From Paracoccus sigandri (lineage in GTDB: Bacteria > Pseudomonadota > Alphaproteobacteria > Rhodobacterales > Rhodobacteraceae), in contig NZ_QNRC01000018.1 of the NCBI RefSeq assembly GCF_003709565.1, positions 17,825 to 81,824 on the forward strand: DNA of 64,000 nucleotides, given 5' to 3'. The translations under genes and the position numbers were made by a program. The notes below the pieces were generated by a model. The model saw only the letters and a program-made list of their open reading frames with translations, was not told where the DNA came from and ran no database searches. Numbering within the stretch: the stretch's first letter is position 1; each line of letters starts with the position of its first letter. This document shows, in pieces, positions 39,010 to 51,400 of the stretch.

Positions 39010-39519
39010 TTAAGGCCAGGCGACCGGCGCGACGGCATAGCCGACATAGAGCGGATGGCGCGGCGCGCCCTGCCGGGTCAGGCCCAGATGCCACAGCCCG
39101 CAGCCGCTGTCGCGCAGCATCGCCTCGACCTGGGCGCCGCGGCCCAGATGGCTGCCATGCGCGCCCCAGGCACAAAGCACCATATCCGCCCAGCCCACCG
39201 ATTCGCGCAGGATCCGGTCGTTCTCGGGGCCGATCGGCGCGGCGGCGGCCTTCAGGTCCCTCGGCGAGGTCGCGCACCAGGCGAAGATGTTGACGACGCG
39301 AAAGGCGCCATGGCCAAGCGCCACCGCCCGGCGCTCGCAGCGTTCGACCGTCGGGTCGTTGCGCCGCTCATCGGCGGTCGATGGGTTCAGCATCACGAAA
39401 AGCAGCCGCCGGCCCGGCCCCCATTGCCGGGTCAGCGCATAGCGATAGGCGCCGCATTCGGAATAGAGCGCGACCGAATGCCGCCCGCCCTGCCGATGCC
39501 GCCTTTCGATCATCGCCAC
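39010..39519 (-). CDS. DUF1643-domain protein
   Basis: A 169-residue protein matching DUF1643 throughout: CGAYRYALTRQWG, LLFVMLNPSTADERRNDPTVERCERRA, FRVVNIFAWCATSPRDLKAA and GPENDRILRESV. The function is unknown. The GTG start has GGGGA 7 nt upstream; an in-frame ATG lies two codons in. The neighbours (RTX, rpmJ) give no functional hint. Confidence 0.8.
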   Translation of the reverse strand: MAMIERRHRQGGRHSVALYSECGAYRYALTRQWGPGRRLLFVMLNPSTADERRNDPTVERCERRAVALGHGAFRVVNIFAWCATSPRDLKAAAAPIGPENDRILRESVGWADMVLCAWGAHGSHLGRGAQVEAMLRDSGCGLWHLGLTRQGAPRHPLYVGYAVAPVAWP

Positions 39520-39558
39520 CGGCCCATCCCCGTCATCGCCATGAAAGTCATCGCCACG

Positions 39559-39583
39559 AAAAAACCCGCCATTGCGGGCGGGT
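39559..39583 (-). terminator. Terminator after rpmJ
   Basis: The stem ACCCGCC pairs with GGCGGGT around a six-base loop. An A-run on the plus strand gives a U-run for the minus-strand transcript. It lies about 45 nt beyond the rpmJ stop. Confidence 0.85.
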
Positions 39584-39625
39584 CGTTTCGTCTTCGCGGT
39601 GATCGTTGACCCGATCGCGCCGGTC

Positions 39626-39751
39626 TCAGCCCTGGCGGGCCTTGAAGCGGCGGTTGGTCTTGTTGATCACGTAAATGCGGCCCTTGCGGCGCACGACCTG
39701 GCAGTCGCGGTGCCGGCTCTTGAGCGAGCGGAGCGAATTGCGAACCTTCAT
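39626..39751 (-). CDS. rpmJ: 50S ribosomal protein L36
   Basis: A 41-residue protein ([41 protein letters not shown] in short segments) of the longer, zinc-free L36 type, keeping only one cysteine (Cys17) of the four used by zinc-binding forms. It stands alone between a terminator and a tRNA gene, as in many alphaproteobacteria. Confidence 0.97.
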   Translation of the reverse strand: MKVRNSLRSLKSRHRDCQVVRRKGRIYVINKTNRRFKARQG

Positions 39752-39831
39752 CGGTCTTCTCCATCGTCGCGGCTCGCAGCCGCCTGGAAAACGAAATGCC
39801 CCCGACGCCATAGCCGGGGGCGGCGAAATAA

Positions 39832-39906
39832 TGGTGGGCGGTACTGGGATCGAACCAGTGGCCACTACGATGTCAACGTAGTGCTCTACCGCTGAGCTAA
39901 CCGCCC
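39832..39906 (-). tRNA. tRNA-Val (anticodon GAC)
   Basis: The minus strand folds into a full cloverleaf. The acceptor is GGGCGGT paired with ACCGCCC, the D arm contains TAGCTCAGCGGTAGAGC, the anticodon stem CTACG/CGTAG holds loop TTGACAT (anticodon at 39872-39874), and the T arm has GGTTCGATCC. The CCA end is encoded (39832-39834). It reads GUC and GUU valine codons. Confidence 0.97.
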
Positions 39907-40062
39907 GTTCCTTGCGATCCCGTCGGCGTTTCAGGGAAACACCGGGCCGGAACCCCTCGGTCCGCGTGTCTATATAGTTCCGCCGCGGGGGTTTCAAGAC
40001 CTATTGGCGAGGTCTTTTTTTGGTCTATAACGGAAGGAACCTTCGGCTGCCGGGACGCGACC

Positions 40063-40929
40063 TTGACTGCCCCAGACCTGCCTGTCTTCCTGACGCGCCC
40101 CAAGCACTGGGCAAGCGGCGTGATCTTCGGCTCTCCGCATTCCGGCAATCATTATCCCGACTGGTTCCTGGCCGAAACCAGCCTTCCCATGCCCGTGCTG
40201 CGCAGTTCCGAGGACGCCTTCGTGGACCGGCTGATCGCCTCGGCCCCGGATTTCGGCGCCGTCACGCTCTGCGCCCGGCTGCCGCGCTGCATCGTCGACC
40301 TGAACCGCGGCCCCGACGAGATCGACCCGCTGGTGGTGCGCGGCGTGCCGCGCCATCCGCTGAACCAGCGCACCCTGGCCGGGCTGGGGGTGATTCCCCG
40401 CGTCGTCTCGCAGGGGCGGCAGATCCTCGACCGGCCGATCGAGCGCGCCGAGGCCGAGCGCCGCATCGGCGCCTATTGGCGCCCCTATCACGACGCGCTG
40501 GCCGGGCTGATCGCCGAAGCCAAGGCGCGGTTCGGGCAGGCGATCCTGATCGACATGCATTCGATGCCGCGCGAGGCGCTGTCGCATCTGCACGGGCAGC
40601 GCCCGGACATGGTGCTGGGCAACCGCCACGGATTGTCGGCCGCCGCCCGGATCACCGATGCCGTCGCCGACGCGATCGAGGCCGAGGGCTGGCGGCTGCG
40701 GCGCAATTCGCCCTTTTCGGGCGCCTTCATCACCCAGGCCTATGGCCGTCCGGGCCAGAACATCCATGTCGTGCAGCTGGAAATCGACCGCTCGCTCTAC
40801 ATGGACGAAGGCAGCATCGAGCCGCGCCCCGACTTCGCCGAATTCGCGCAGCGGATGCAGCGCGTGGTCCGCAAACTGTCCAGGCTGGAAGCCGACGGCG
40901 CGGCCGGGGACCGGATCGCCGCCGAATAG
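40063..40929 (+). CDS. N-formylglutamate amidohydrolase-family protein
   Basis: A 288-residue member of the FGase (HutG-like) family, which hydrolyses N-formylglutamate or related N-acylated compounds. It has FGSPHSGNHYPDWF with the zinc-binding His, SEDAFVDRL, CIVDLNRGPDEIDP and LIDMHSMPRE. The only suitable start is a TTG, so the N-terminus is uncertain. No other histidine-degradation genes are nearby, so the physiological substrate is open. Confidence 0.85.
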   Translation: MTAPDLPVFLTRPKHWASGVIFGSPHSGNHYPDWFLAETSLPMPVLRSSEDAFVDRLIASAPDFGAVTLCARLPRCIVDLNRGPDEIDPLVVRGVPRHPLNQRTLAGLGVIPRVVSQGRQILDRPIERAEAERRIGAYWRPYHDALAGLIAEAKARFGQAILIDMHSMPREALSHLHGQRPDMVLGNRHGLSAAARITDAVADAIEAEGWRLRRNSPFSGAFITQAYGRPGQNIHVVQLEIDRSLYMDEGSIEPRPDFAEFAQRMQRVVRKLSRLEADGAAGDRIAAE

Positions 40930-41101
40930 CCGCGGCGGGACCGGCCCCGCCCCGTTCGGATCCCGTTCGGATATGGCGTCCGGCGGCATTTCGGCTTACC
41001 ACTCTGGCGATTGCAATCCGTATCCGATCGGTTCCGACAGCTTGATTTCGCATCATTTCCGCGCCTGAGATCCCGCAAAGCGCCCCAGAAGGAGTTATGT
41101 G

Positions 41102-41998
41102 ATGGACGACCTGACCCTTGCCCTGACCGATCTGCTCAGCCGGAACCTGGCGCTGATCGTCCTGGCCATCGTGATCTTCCTGGCGGTCAGCTCGGCCGTG
41201 CGGATCGTGCCGCAATCCGAGAAATTCGTGGTCGAGCGATTCGGCCGCCTGCGCGCCGTGCTGGGGCCGGGGATCAACTTCATCGTGCCCTTCCTCGACC
41301 GGGTGGCCCACAAGATCTCGGTGCTGGAACGGCAGCTGCCGACCAACAGCCAGGATGCCATCACCGCCGACAACGTGCTGGTCGAGGTCGAGACCAGCGT
41401 CTTCTACCGCATCATCGAGCCGGAAAAGACCGTCTATCGCATCCGCGACGTGGATGCGGCCATCGCCACCACGGTCGCGGGCATCGTGCGCTCCGAGATC
41501 GGCACGATGGAGCTGGACCAGGTCCAGTCGAACCGCGCCCCGCTGATCAACCGGATCCGCGAATCGCTGGCCAATGTGGTCGACGACTGGGGCATCGAGG
41601 TGACGCGGGCCGAGATCCTGGACGTCAACCTGGACGACGCCACCCGCGCCGCCATGCTGCAGCAGCTGAATGCCGAACGCGCGCGGCGCGCGCAGGTGAC
41701 CGAGGCCGAGGGCAAGCGCCGCGCGGTCGAACTGGCCGCCGATGGCGAGCTTTATGCCGCCGAGCAGCAGGCCAAGGCCCGGCGCGTGCTGGCCGAGGCC
41801 GAGGCCTATGCGACCACCGCCATCGCCGAAGCCATCGCGAAGAACGGGCTGGAGGCCGCGCAATACCAGGTGGCGCTGAAACAGGTCGAGGCCTTGACCG
41901 AGGTCGGGCGCGGCGAGGGCCGGCAGACGGTGATCGTGCCCGCCGCCGCGCTGGACGCGTTTTCCGATGCCTTCGGGCTGCTGAAAGGACGGGGATGA
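41102..41998 (+). CDS. SPFH/band-7 (stomatin-like) membrane protein
   Basis: A 298-residue protein: one N-terminal membrane helix (ALIVLAIVIFLAVSSAV), the band-7 domain (IVPQSEKFVVERFGRLRAVLGPGINF to about 190), then an Ala/Glu-rich coiled coil (about 190-265). Homologues (QmcA, YbbK) form large oligomers in functional membrane microdomains and influence membrane proteases. A GGAG site lies 7 nt before the ATG. The stop overlaps the nfeD start, the usual pairing. Confidence 0.9.
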   Translation: MDDLTLALTDLLSRNLALIVLAIVIFLAVSSAVRIVPQSEKFVVERFGRLRAVLGPGINFIVPFLDRVAHKISVLERQLPTNSQDAITADNVLVEVETSVFYRIIEPEKTVYRIRDVDAAIATTVAGIVRSEIGTMELDQVQSNRAPLINRIRESLANVVDDWGIEVTRAEILDVNLDDATRAAMLQQLNAERARRAQVTEAEGKRRAVELAADGELYAAEQQAKARRVLAEAEAYATTAIAEAIAKNGLEAAQYQVALKQVEALTEVGRGEGRQTVIVPAAALDAFSDAFGLLKGRG

Positions 41999-42261
41999 TG
42001 CTGAACGGCTGGTGGTGGCTGATCGCGGCGCTGGTCCTGGCGGCGCTGGAGCTTTTCGCGCCCGGCTGGGTGTTCCTGGGCATCGCCGGGGCCGTCGCGG
42101 TGATGGGCCTGGCGCTGCTGTCGGGCCTGTGGACGGCGGGGCTGCCGGTCACGCTGGTCGCCACCGCGATCCTGTCGGGGGTGATCTGGCTGCTGCTGCG
42201 CCGCCTGATCGGGGTGCGCGAGGGGCAGGTGCGGATCTGGGACCGCGACATCAACGACTGA
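41995..42261 (+). CDS. NfeD-like membrane protein (short form)
   Basis: An 88-residue protein with three hydrophobic helices (WWWLIAALVLAALELF, WVFLGIAGAVAVMGLALL, LVATAILSGVIWLLL) and a short polar end. It lacks the C-terminal OB-fold of full-length NfeD. ATGA overlap with the stomatin gene indicates a two-protein membrane-microdomain unit. The final TGA shares its A with the next ATG. Confidence 0.85.
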   Translation: MMLNGWWWLIAALVLAALELFAPGWVFLGIAGAVAVMGLALLSGLWTAGLPVTLVATAILSGVIWLLLRRLIGVREGQVRIWDRDIND

Positions 42262-42707
42262 TGGCGCGGGGATCGGCCGCGGATGGGTATTTGGGCAACG
42301 AAGAAACGCCCTTTCACGGCGCGAAGCTGCTGCTGACCCAGGGCGGGCGACTGCTGACGCTGCTGCGCGACGATTTTGGCCATATCCCCTTTCCCGCCCA
42401 TTGGGACCTGCCCGGCGGCGGCCGCGAGGGCGAGGAGAGCGCGCTGGCCTGTGCCCTGCGCGAGCTGGAGGAGGAATTCGGCTTGCGGCTTCCCGCCCGG
42501 CGGCTGAGCGGGCGGGCCTTTCCCTCGCATCAGCGGCCCGGCATGGTGTCCTGGCTGTTCAGCGGCACGATCCGCGCCGCCGAGATCGCCGCCATCCGCT
42601 TCGGCCCCGAGGGGCAGGAGTGGCGGATGATGGCGATCAGGGATTTCCTGGCCCATCCGCGCGCCGTCCCGCATTTCAGGGACTGGGTGCGGGCGGTCAT
42701 CGGCTGA
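42261..42707 (+). CDS. NUDIX hydrolase
   Basis: A 148-residue NUDIX enzyme hydrolysing a nucleoside-diphosphate-linked compound. The box GGGREGEESALACALRELEEEFGL is complete, with metal-binding REEEE-type residues. The ATG overlaps the nfeD stop by 1 nt. Its first 20 codons contain a copy of the dispersed repeat, translated as GYLGNEE, so either the N-terminus was built from the repeat or the true start lies further in. The substrate is unknown. Confidence 0.85.
   Translation: MARGSAADGYLGNEETPFHGAKLLLTQGGRLLTLLRDDFGHIPFPAHWDLPGGGREGEESALACALRELEEEFGLRLPARRLSGRAFPSHQRPGMVSWLFSGTIRAAEIAAIRFGPEGQEWRMMAIRDFLAHPRAVPHFRDWVRAVIG
42285..42305 (+). repeat. Dispersed repeat, copy d (inside the NUDIX N-terminus)
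   Basis: The plus strand reads GTATTTGGGCAACGAAGAA preceded by GG, starting 23 nt after the nfeD stop in the same orientation. The same distance is seen for copy a. It lies in frame in the start of the NUDIX gene as annotated. Confidence 0.72.
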
Positions 42708-42716
42708 GGGGGGCCG

Positions 42717-43397
42717 TCAGGGCAGTTCGGCCAGGATCGCCTGCGCGGCGGCGCGGGGATCGTCGGCCTTCCAGACCGGGCGGCCGACGACGATGTGGTC
42801 GGCCCCGGCGGCGATGGCGCTGGCCGGGGTCTCCACCCGCTTCTGGTCGCCCAAGGCCGCGCCCGCCGGCCGCACGCCCGGCGTCACGATCAGCCGCGAT
42901 CCGGGCAGGGCGCGGATCGCCGCGGCCTCGCGCGGGGAACAGATGATGCCGTCGGCGCCGGCATCAAAAGCGCGGGCGGCGCGTTCCACGGTGATCTGGT
43001 GCAGATCGCCCGGCCGGATCATCCCGGCATCCAGGTCAGCACGGTCCAGCGAGGTCAGGATGGTCACGCCGAGAATCTTCAGATTGCTGCCCGCGGCGCC
43101 CTGTTTCGCGGCGCGGACCACATGCGGATCGCCATGCACGGTCAGGAAATCCAGATCGAACCGGGCCAGCCCGCGCACCGCGGCCTCGATGGTGGCGCCG
43201 ATGTCGAACAGCTTCATGTCCAGGAAGATGCGCTTGCCGCGTTCCTGCTTCAGCTCGTTGGCCAGCGCCAGCCCGCCGCCGGTCAGCATCCCCAGCCCGA
43301 TCTTGTAGAAGCCGACGGCATCGCCCAACCGGTCCGCCAGATCCAGCCCCGCCACCGCGTCCGGCACGTCCAGCGCCACGATCAGCCGATCATCCAT
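42717..43397 (-). CDS. pyrF: Orotidine 5'-phosphate decarboxylase
   Basis: A 226-residue enzyme of the last UMP-synthesis step. It has LIVALDVPD, the catalytic KxxD motif FLDMKLFDIGAT, and PGVRP with GRPVWKADDP for phosphate binding. The start at MDDRLIVALD follows AGGG; longer frames overlap the clpB promoter. It is convergent with the NUDIX gene, with only 9 nt between the stops. Confidence 0.96.
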   Translation of the reverse strand: MDDRLIVALDVPDAVAGLDLADRLGDAVGFYKIGLGMLTGGGLALANELKQERGKRIFLDMKLFDIGATIEAAVRGLARFDLDFLTVHGDPHVVRAAKQGAAGSNLKILGVTILTSLDRADLDAGMIRPGDLHQITVERAARAFDAGADGIICSPREAAAIRALPGSRLIVTPGVRPAGAALGDQKRVETPASAIAAGADHIVVGRPVWKADDPRAAAQAILAELP

Positions 43398-43449
43398 CCC
43401 TGCCCTCATCATCCATGAAATCGCGGCGTTATGACACAAGCGGAAGCGG

Positions 43450-43480
43450 CTTGAAAGCGCCGGGAAAGATCCCAAATCTA
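43450..43480 (+). promoter_or_regulatory. Heat-shock (RpoH) promoter for clpB
   Basis: CTTGAA (43450-43455), a 15-nt spacer and CCCAAATCTA (43471-43480) agree well with the sigma-32 consensus CTTGAA-N13-15-CCCCATnT. They lie about 75 nt upstream of the clpB start. clpB is a classic RpoH target. Confidence 0.7.
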
Positions 43481-43555
43481 TCTCGAAGACCCGGACAGGG
43501 GGCGTGCCGAAGCCGGGCGTCCGCGACACGGGGGCTAGTGAAAGGAGAAGAACCG

Positions 43556-46189
<2,634 letters not shown>

Positions 46190-46195
46190 GACGCG

Positions 46196-46223
46196 AAGGC
46201 CCCGGTTCCGCCGGGGCCTTTCG
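46196..46223 (+). terminator. Terminator after clpB
   Basis: A 10-bp stem, AAGGCCCCGG against CCGGGGCCTT, has loop TTCCG and a short T-run, starting 7 nt after the clpB stop. Confidence 0.92.
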
Positions 46224-46348
46224 CCATGCCGGCCCGGACAGGCGGCATGACCCGCCGCAGGCAAGCGCCCCCCGGAACTGTCGCCGCGTCACGGCTTGCC
46301 CAGCACGCGGCCCCGCGCCATCCTCGGCCCAAATCCGAGGAGGACCCC

Positions 46349-47317
46349 ATGCTGCCGCCGATCCTGCAGAACCTGCGCATTCCCGTCGTGGCTTCGCCCA
46401 TGTTCATCGTCTCGGGGCCGGAACTGGTCATCGCGCAATGCAAGGCCGGCATCGTCGGCAGCTTTCCGGCTCTGAACGCGCGCGAAAAGGATGGCGAGCC
46501 GCCGCTGCTGGAGGCCTGGCTGACCCGCATCGCCGAGGAGCTGGACCGCCATAACCAGGCCAATCCCGACCGCCCGGCCGCCCCCTTCGCGGTGAACCAG
46601 ATCGTCCATCGCAGCAATGCCCGGCTGGAGCGCGACATCGAGATCTGCCATCGCCACAAGGTCCCGATCTGGATCACCTCGCTTGGCGCGCGGGTCGAGG
46701 TGAACGCGGCCGCCCATGATTGCGGCGGCATCGCGCTGCATGACATCATCGACAACCGCTTCGCGAAGAAGGCCATCGAGAAGGGCGCCGACGGGCTGAT
46801 CGCGGTGGCGGCGGGCGCGGGCGGCCATGCCGGGCCGCAATCGCCCTTCGCGCTGGTCCAGGAGATCCGCGACTGGTTCGACGGCCCGCTGCTGCTGTCG
46901 GGGGCCATCGCGACGGGCCGGGCGGTGCTGGCGGCGCAGGTGATGGGGGCCGACCTAGCCTATATCGGCAGCCCCTTCATCGCCACCGACGAGGCCAATG
47001 CCCAGCCCGAATACAAGCGGATGATCTGCGACAGCAGCGCGATGGATATCGTCACCTCGTCGCTTTTCACCGGCGTTTCAGGCAATTACCTGGCGCCCTC
47101 GATCCGCGCGGCAGGGCTGGACCCGGACGCGCTGGCGTCGGCCGATGCCTCGTCGATGAATTTCGGGGCCGGTGGAGCCAAGGCCAAGGCCTGGAGCCAG
47201 ATCTGGGGATCGGGCCAGGGGATCGGCGCCGTGCGCGAGATCCTGCCCGCCGCCGAGCGCATCGACCGGCTGGCCGCGGAATACGACCGGGCAAAAGCCG
47301 AGATGGCGCGTCTGTGA
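46349..47317 (+). CDS. Nitronate monooxygenase-like flavin oxidoreductase
   Basis: A 322-residue FMN-binding TIM-barrel protein of the 2-nitropropane-dioxygenase family. It has NLRIPVVASPMFIVSGPELV at the N-terminus, a central IWITSLGARVEV, GADGLIAVAAGAGGHAG for phosphate binding (catalytic His region), LLSGAIATGRAVLAAQVMGADLAYIGS and a C-terminal lid. Such enzymes oxidise alkyl nitronates or act as NAD(P)H:quinone reductases. The start has GGAGGA. Confidence 0.88.
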   Translation: MLPPILQNLRIPVVASPMFIVSGPELVIAQCKAGIVGSFPALNAREKDGEPPLLEAWLTRIAEELDRHNQANPDRPAAPFAVNQIVHRSNARLERDIEICHRHKVPIWITSLGARVEVNAAAHDCGGIALHDIIDNRFAKKAIEKGADGLIAVAAGAGGHAGPQSPFALVQEIRDWFDGPLLLSGAIATGRAVLAAQVMGADLAYIGSPFIATDEANAQPEYKRMICDSSAMDIVTSSLFTGVSGNYLAPSIRAAGLDPDALASADASSMNFGAGGAKAKAWSQIWGSGQGIGAVREILPAAERIDRLAAEYDRAKAEMARL

Positions 47318-47383
47318 CCTTTGCGAAGCGGCTGCTTGCCCCCATATTGGGCTGCGAACAGGACCCGATCCGCGGAGGATGAA

Positions 47384-47821
47384 TTGGCCTATCGGAAATC
47401 GCAGGAGGCGATCGACCGGCTGACGCCGGAACAATATCGCGTCACGCAGGAAAACGGCACCGAACGTGCCTTCACCGGCGAATACGACCATCATTTCGAG
47501 CCCGGCATCTATGTCGACGTGGTCTCGGGCGAGCCGCTTTTCGCCAGTTCGGCGAAATACGATTCGGGCTGCGGCTGGCCGGCCTTCACCAAGCCCATCG
47601 ACGGCAACGTCACCGAGCATCGCGACATCTCTCACGGGATGATCCGCACCGAGGTCCGCTCGGCCCATGGCGACAGCCATCTGGGCCATGTCTTTCCCGA
47701 CGGCCCGCCCGATGCGGGGGGGCTGCGCTATTGCATCAACTCGGCCGCGCTGCGCTTCGTGCCGCGCGAGCGCATGGAGGCCGAGGGCTATGGCGCCTTT
47801 CTGGAACAGGTGGAGGGCTGA
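47384..47821 (+). CDS. msrB: Peptide methionine-R-sulfoxide reductase
   Basis: A 145-residue enzyme reducing methionine-R-sulfoxide. The catalytic Cys117 is in [11 protein letters not shown]; Cys63 in SGCGWPAF, where many homologues have Thr, may act as the resolving Cys. Conserved [10 protein letters not shown] is present. The zinc-binding CxxC pairs are absent. The start is TTG 47384, chosen for the GGAGG 7 nt upstream and because the ATG candidates are out of frame or too far. It abuts msrA. Confidence 0.95.
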   Translation: MAYRKSQEAIDRLTPEQYRVTQENGTERAFTGEYDHHFEPGIYVDVVSGEPLFASSAKYDSGCGWPAFTKPIDGNVTEHRDISHGMIRTEVRSAHGDSHLGHVFPDGPPDAGGLRYCINSAALRFVPRERMEAEGYGAFLEQVEG

Positions 47822-48325
47822 ATGACCGAGAAGGCGATTCTTGCGGGCGGCTGTTTCTGGGGGATGCAGGACCTGATCCGGCGGCTGCCCGGCGTGATCT
47901 CGACCCGCGTCGGCTATACCGGCGGCGATGTCCCCAACGCCACCTATCGCGACCACGGCACCCATGCCGAGGGGATCGAGGTGATCTTCGACCCCTCGAT
48001 GATCACCTATCGGCGGCTTCTGGAGTTCTTCTTCCAGATCCACGACCCCACGACGCCGAACCGCCAGGGCAACGATGTCGGACCCAGCTACCGCTCGGCC
48101 ATCTACCATCTGGACGAGGAGCAGAAGCGGGTGGCCGAGGAGACCATCGCCGATGTGAATGCCTCGGGGCTGTGGCCGGGGCCGGTCGTCACCGAACTGG
48201 CGCCGGCGGGCGATTTCTGGGAAGCCGAGCCCGAGCACCAGGATTACCTGGAGCGTTTCCCGAACGGCTATACCTGCCACTTCCCGCGCACCGACTGGGT
48301 GCTGCCGCGCCGCAAGGCGGTGTGA
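47822..48325 (+). CDS. msrA: Peptide methionine-S-sulfoxide reductase
   Basis: A 167-residue enzyme for the S epimer. The catalytic Cys11 is in GGCFWGM, with [12 protein letters not shown] and [15 protein letters not shown]. It begins immediately after the msrB stop, so both stereoisomers are repaired from one transcript. A strong terminator follows. Confidence 0.96.
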   Translation: MTEKAILAGGCFWGMQDLIRRLPGVISTRVGYTGGDVPNATYRDHGTHAEGIEVIFDPSMITYRRLLEFFFQIHDPTTPNRQGNDVGPSYRSAIYHLDEEQKRVAEETIADVNASGLWPGPVVTELAPAGDFWEAEPEHQDYLERFPNGYTCHFPRTDWVLPRRKAV

Positions 48326-48347
48326 TCCCGCCGCATCGAACCGCGGG

Positions 48348-48376
48348 CGCCCCCGAAAGGATTTCGGGGGCGTCTT
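48348..48376 (+). terminator. Terminator after msrA
   Basis: An 11-bp stem, CGCCCCCGAAA against TTTCGGGGGCG, has loop GGA and is followed by TCTT. It lies 22 nt after the msrA stop. Confidence 0.9.
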
Positions 48377-48455
48377 GCGTCCCGCGATGGCCGGGGCTGT
48401 CCGCCCCGGCGCCGGCGGGTTCCAGCAGCAGCGGCGCCCCAGCCGGCGACGCCCG

Positions 48456-48479
48456 AGGGTATTTGGACAACGAAGAAGC
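48456..48479 (+). repeat. Dispersed repeat, copy e
   Basis: GAGGGTATTTGGACAACG plus AAGAAG on the plus strand, 131 nt beyond the msrA stop and past its terminator. It lies 8 nt from the end of the convergent RND gene, antisense to that gene. It is the best match to copy a. Confidence 0.75.
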
Positions 48480-48487
48480 GGCGCGGG

Positions 48488-51400
48488 TCAGGGCCGGTCG
48501 GGCGGCGGCTTGACGGCGAAGACCGCGCAATAGAGCGCGGGGACGAAGATCAGCGTCACCAGCGTGCCGGCGATGATGCCGCCCATCATCGAGAAGGCCA
48601 TCGGCCCCCAGAAGACCTGCCGCGAGATCGGGATCAGCGCCAGGCTGGCGGCGGCGGCGGTCAGCAGGATCGGGCGGGCGCGGCTGTCCGAGGCCTCGAA
48701 GACCGCGTCCCATTGCGACCGGCCCTTGTGCAGCAGCTCCTGGATCTCGTGGACCAGGATGACCGAGTTGCGGATCAGGATGCCGATCAGCGCCAGGATC
48801 CCCAGGATCGCCACGAAGCCCATCGGCACGCCGAAGGGCACCAGCACCGCGACCACGCCGATCAGCCCCAGGGGCGCGGCGGCAAAGACGATCAGCGACA
48901 GGCGGAAGCTCTGCATCTGCGCCATGACCAGGAATGCCATGATCAGCAGCATCACCGGCACCACCGCCGCGATCGGCTCCTGGCTTTCGGCCGAGGTCTC
49001 GACCGTGCCGCCAAGCTCGATCATGACCGAGGGCGGCAGGCCGGCGGCATAGTCGGCGACCCGGTCGGCCAGCGCGTCGACCAGCGTGGCGGGCTGGTCG
49101 GCGCTGTTGATCGCGGCCTTCACGGTCACGGTCGGGCGGCCGTTGCGCTGCATGATCAGCGGCTGTTCGGTATCGTATTCGAGGCTGACCAGCGCCGAGA
49201 GCGGCACGCTGCGCCCCGAGGTCGAGGGCGGCACCAGCTGCAGGTTGCGCAGCGACTCCAGCGACTGGCGGTCCGCCGCCTCGCCGCGCGCCACCACGTC
49301 GATCAGGAAGATGTCGTCGCGCAGCTGCGTCACCTGCTGCCCGGAATAGAGCGCGGCGAGCGCGCCCGAGATGTCCTCGTTCGTGACGCCCAGCCGGCGG
49401 GCCTGGTCCTGGTCCACCTTCAGCCGGACGACGCGGGCGGGTTCGTTCCAGTCCAGCGCGATGTCGCGCAGGCGCGGCTCCGAGGACAGCACCGTCGCCA
49501 GGCCGCGCGCGGCGTCGCGGGCCTGGTCGACATCGCGGGCGCTGACGCGATACTGGACCGGCTTGCCAACCGGCGGGCCGATCTCGAGGTTCTTCACATA
49601 GATGTCGACGCCGGCGAATTCGCGCTGCGCCAGGTCGTTCAGCCGCGCCTTCACCCGGTCGCGGGCGGGCAGGTCGGGGGTCTGGATCACGATCTGGCCC
49701 ATATGCGGGCCAGCGGTCGGCACGTCCATCGACAGGACGAAGCGCGGCGCGCCGCGGCCGACATAGGAGGTCCAGAACAGGACATCCTCGTCATCCGCCA
49801 GCGTCGCTTCCAGCCGGTCCATGTCGGCGCGGGTCTTGGTGATCGAGGCGTTCTGGCGTTCGGCGATATCGACGATGATCTCGGTCCGGTCCGAGGTCGG
49901 GAAGAACTGCTGCTCGACGAAGCGCATCCCCCAGACCGAGAGCCCGAAGACCGCCAGCGTGATCGCGATGGTCGCCCATTTGAAACGCATCCCCCAGAGC
50001 AGCAGCCGGTGGAACCGACGCCTCAGCCAGCCGGGCTTCTGTTCGTGATGGCCCATGTTCGTCTTCAGGAAGGTCACCCCCAGAAGCGGCGCGAACAGCA
50101 CCGCCACGATCCATGAAATCACCAGCGAGACCGCGATGACCACGAAGAGCGAGAAGGTGAATTCGCCCGCGGCCGAGCTGTTCAGCCCGATCGGGATGAA
50201 GCCCGCGACCGTCACCAGCGTGCCGGTCAGCATCGGGAAGGCAATCGAGGTCCAGGCATAGCTGGCGGCGTTTTCCAGCGATTCGCCGATTTCCAGCCGC
50301 GAGATCATCGTCTCGATGGCGATCATCGCGTCATCGACCAGCAGCCCCAGCGCGATGATCAGCGCCCCCAGCGAGATGCGCTGCAGCGTGATGCCGTAGA
50401 GGTCCAGGATCACGAAGGTGATCGCCAGGACCAGCGGGATGGTCAGCGTCACCACGAAGCCGGCGCGGAAGCCCAGGCTGACGAAGCTGACGATCAGCAC
50501 GATCAGCACCGCCTCGGCCAGCGCCTGGATGAAATGGCCGACGGCATGTTCGACCACATGCGGCTGGTCGGCGAACTTGGCCATCTCGATGCCGACGGGC
50601 AGGTCGGCGGCGATCTCCGCCATCAGCGCGTCCAGGTCGCGGCCGAATTCCAGGATGTTCTCGCCGTCGCGCATCCCGATCTGCAACCCGATGGCGGGCT
50701 GGCCGTTATGGCGGAACAGCGATTCCGGCGGGTCCTGATAGCCGCGCCGGACGGTCGCCACGTCGCCCAGGTTGAAGAAACGTTCGCCCACCCGCAGGTT
50801 GACGGCGGCGATCGCCTCGGCATCGTCGAACTGCCCGCCGACGCGGACCAGCACGCGCTCGGGGCCCGCCTCGACGACGCCCGAGGGCAGGATGGCGTTC
50901 TGGGTGGCAAGGGTGGCGATGACCTGCGGCGGGCTGAGCCCCAGCGCGGCAAGCCGGGCGGCCGAGAATTCCAGGTAGATCTGTTCCTCCTGCTCGCCCA
51001 GCAGCTCGGTCTTGCCGGCGGCGGGCAGGGCCGAGACGCGCCTGCGGATATCCTCGACCCGGTCGCGCAATTCCCGCGGCGAAAAGCCGTCGGCGGTGAA
51101 GGCATAGATATTGCCGAAGACGTCGCCGAAATCGTCGTTGAACTGGAAGCCGGCGAATTCCTGCGGGAAATCGGGGCGGATGTCCGACATCATCTCGCGC
51201 ACGCGCTTCCAGATCTCGGGCACGTCGGGGCCGCGCGTGGTCGGCAGCAGCTCGACATAGACCACCGCCTGGCCGGGCATGGTGACCGAGCGGGTGAAGT
51301 AGAGCTCGTCCAGCTCCTCCAGCTTGGTCTCGATCCGGGTCGTCACCTGTTTCAGCGTCTCCTCGACGCTGGCGCCGGGCAGGGCGGCGCCGATCACCAT

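Noticed and set aside
38999..39013. CTAA-N7-TTAA near the RTX start as a CtrA box
   Set aside because: One half site is imperfect and it overlaps the stop codon of the DUF1643 gene; one of many AT-rich chance matches is likely.
46321..46345. CCTCGGCCCAAATCCGAGG before the nitronate monooxygenase-like gene, similar to part of the repeat
   Set aside because: Only about ten bases agree, the tail is missing, and the stretch is explained by a small palindrome plus the GAGGAGGA ribosome site.
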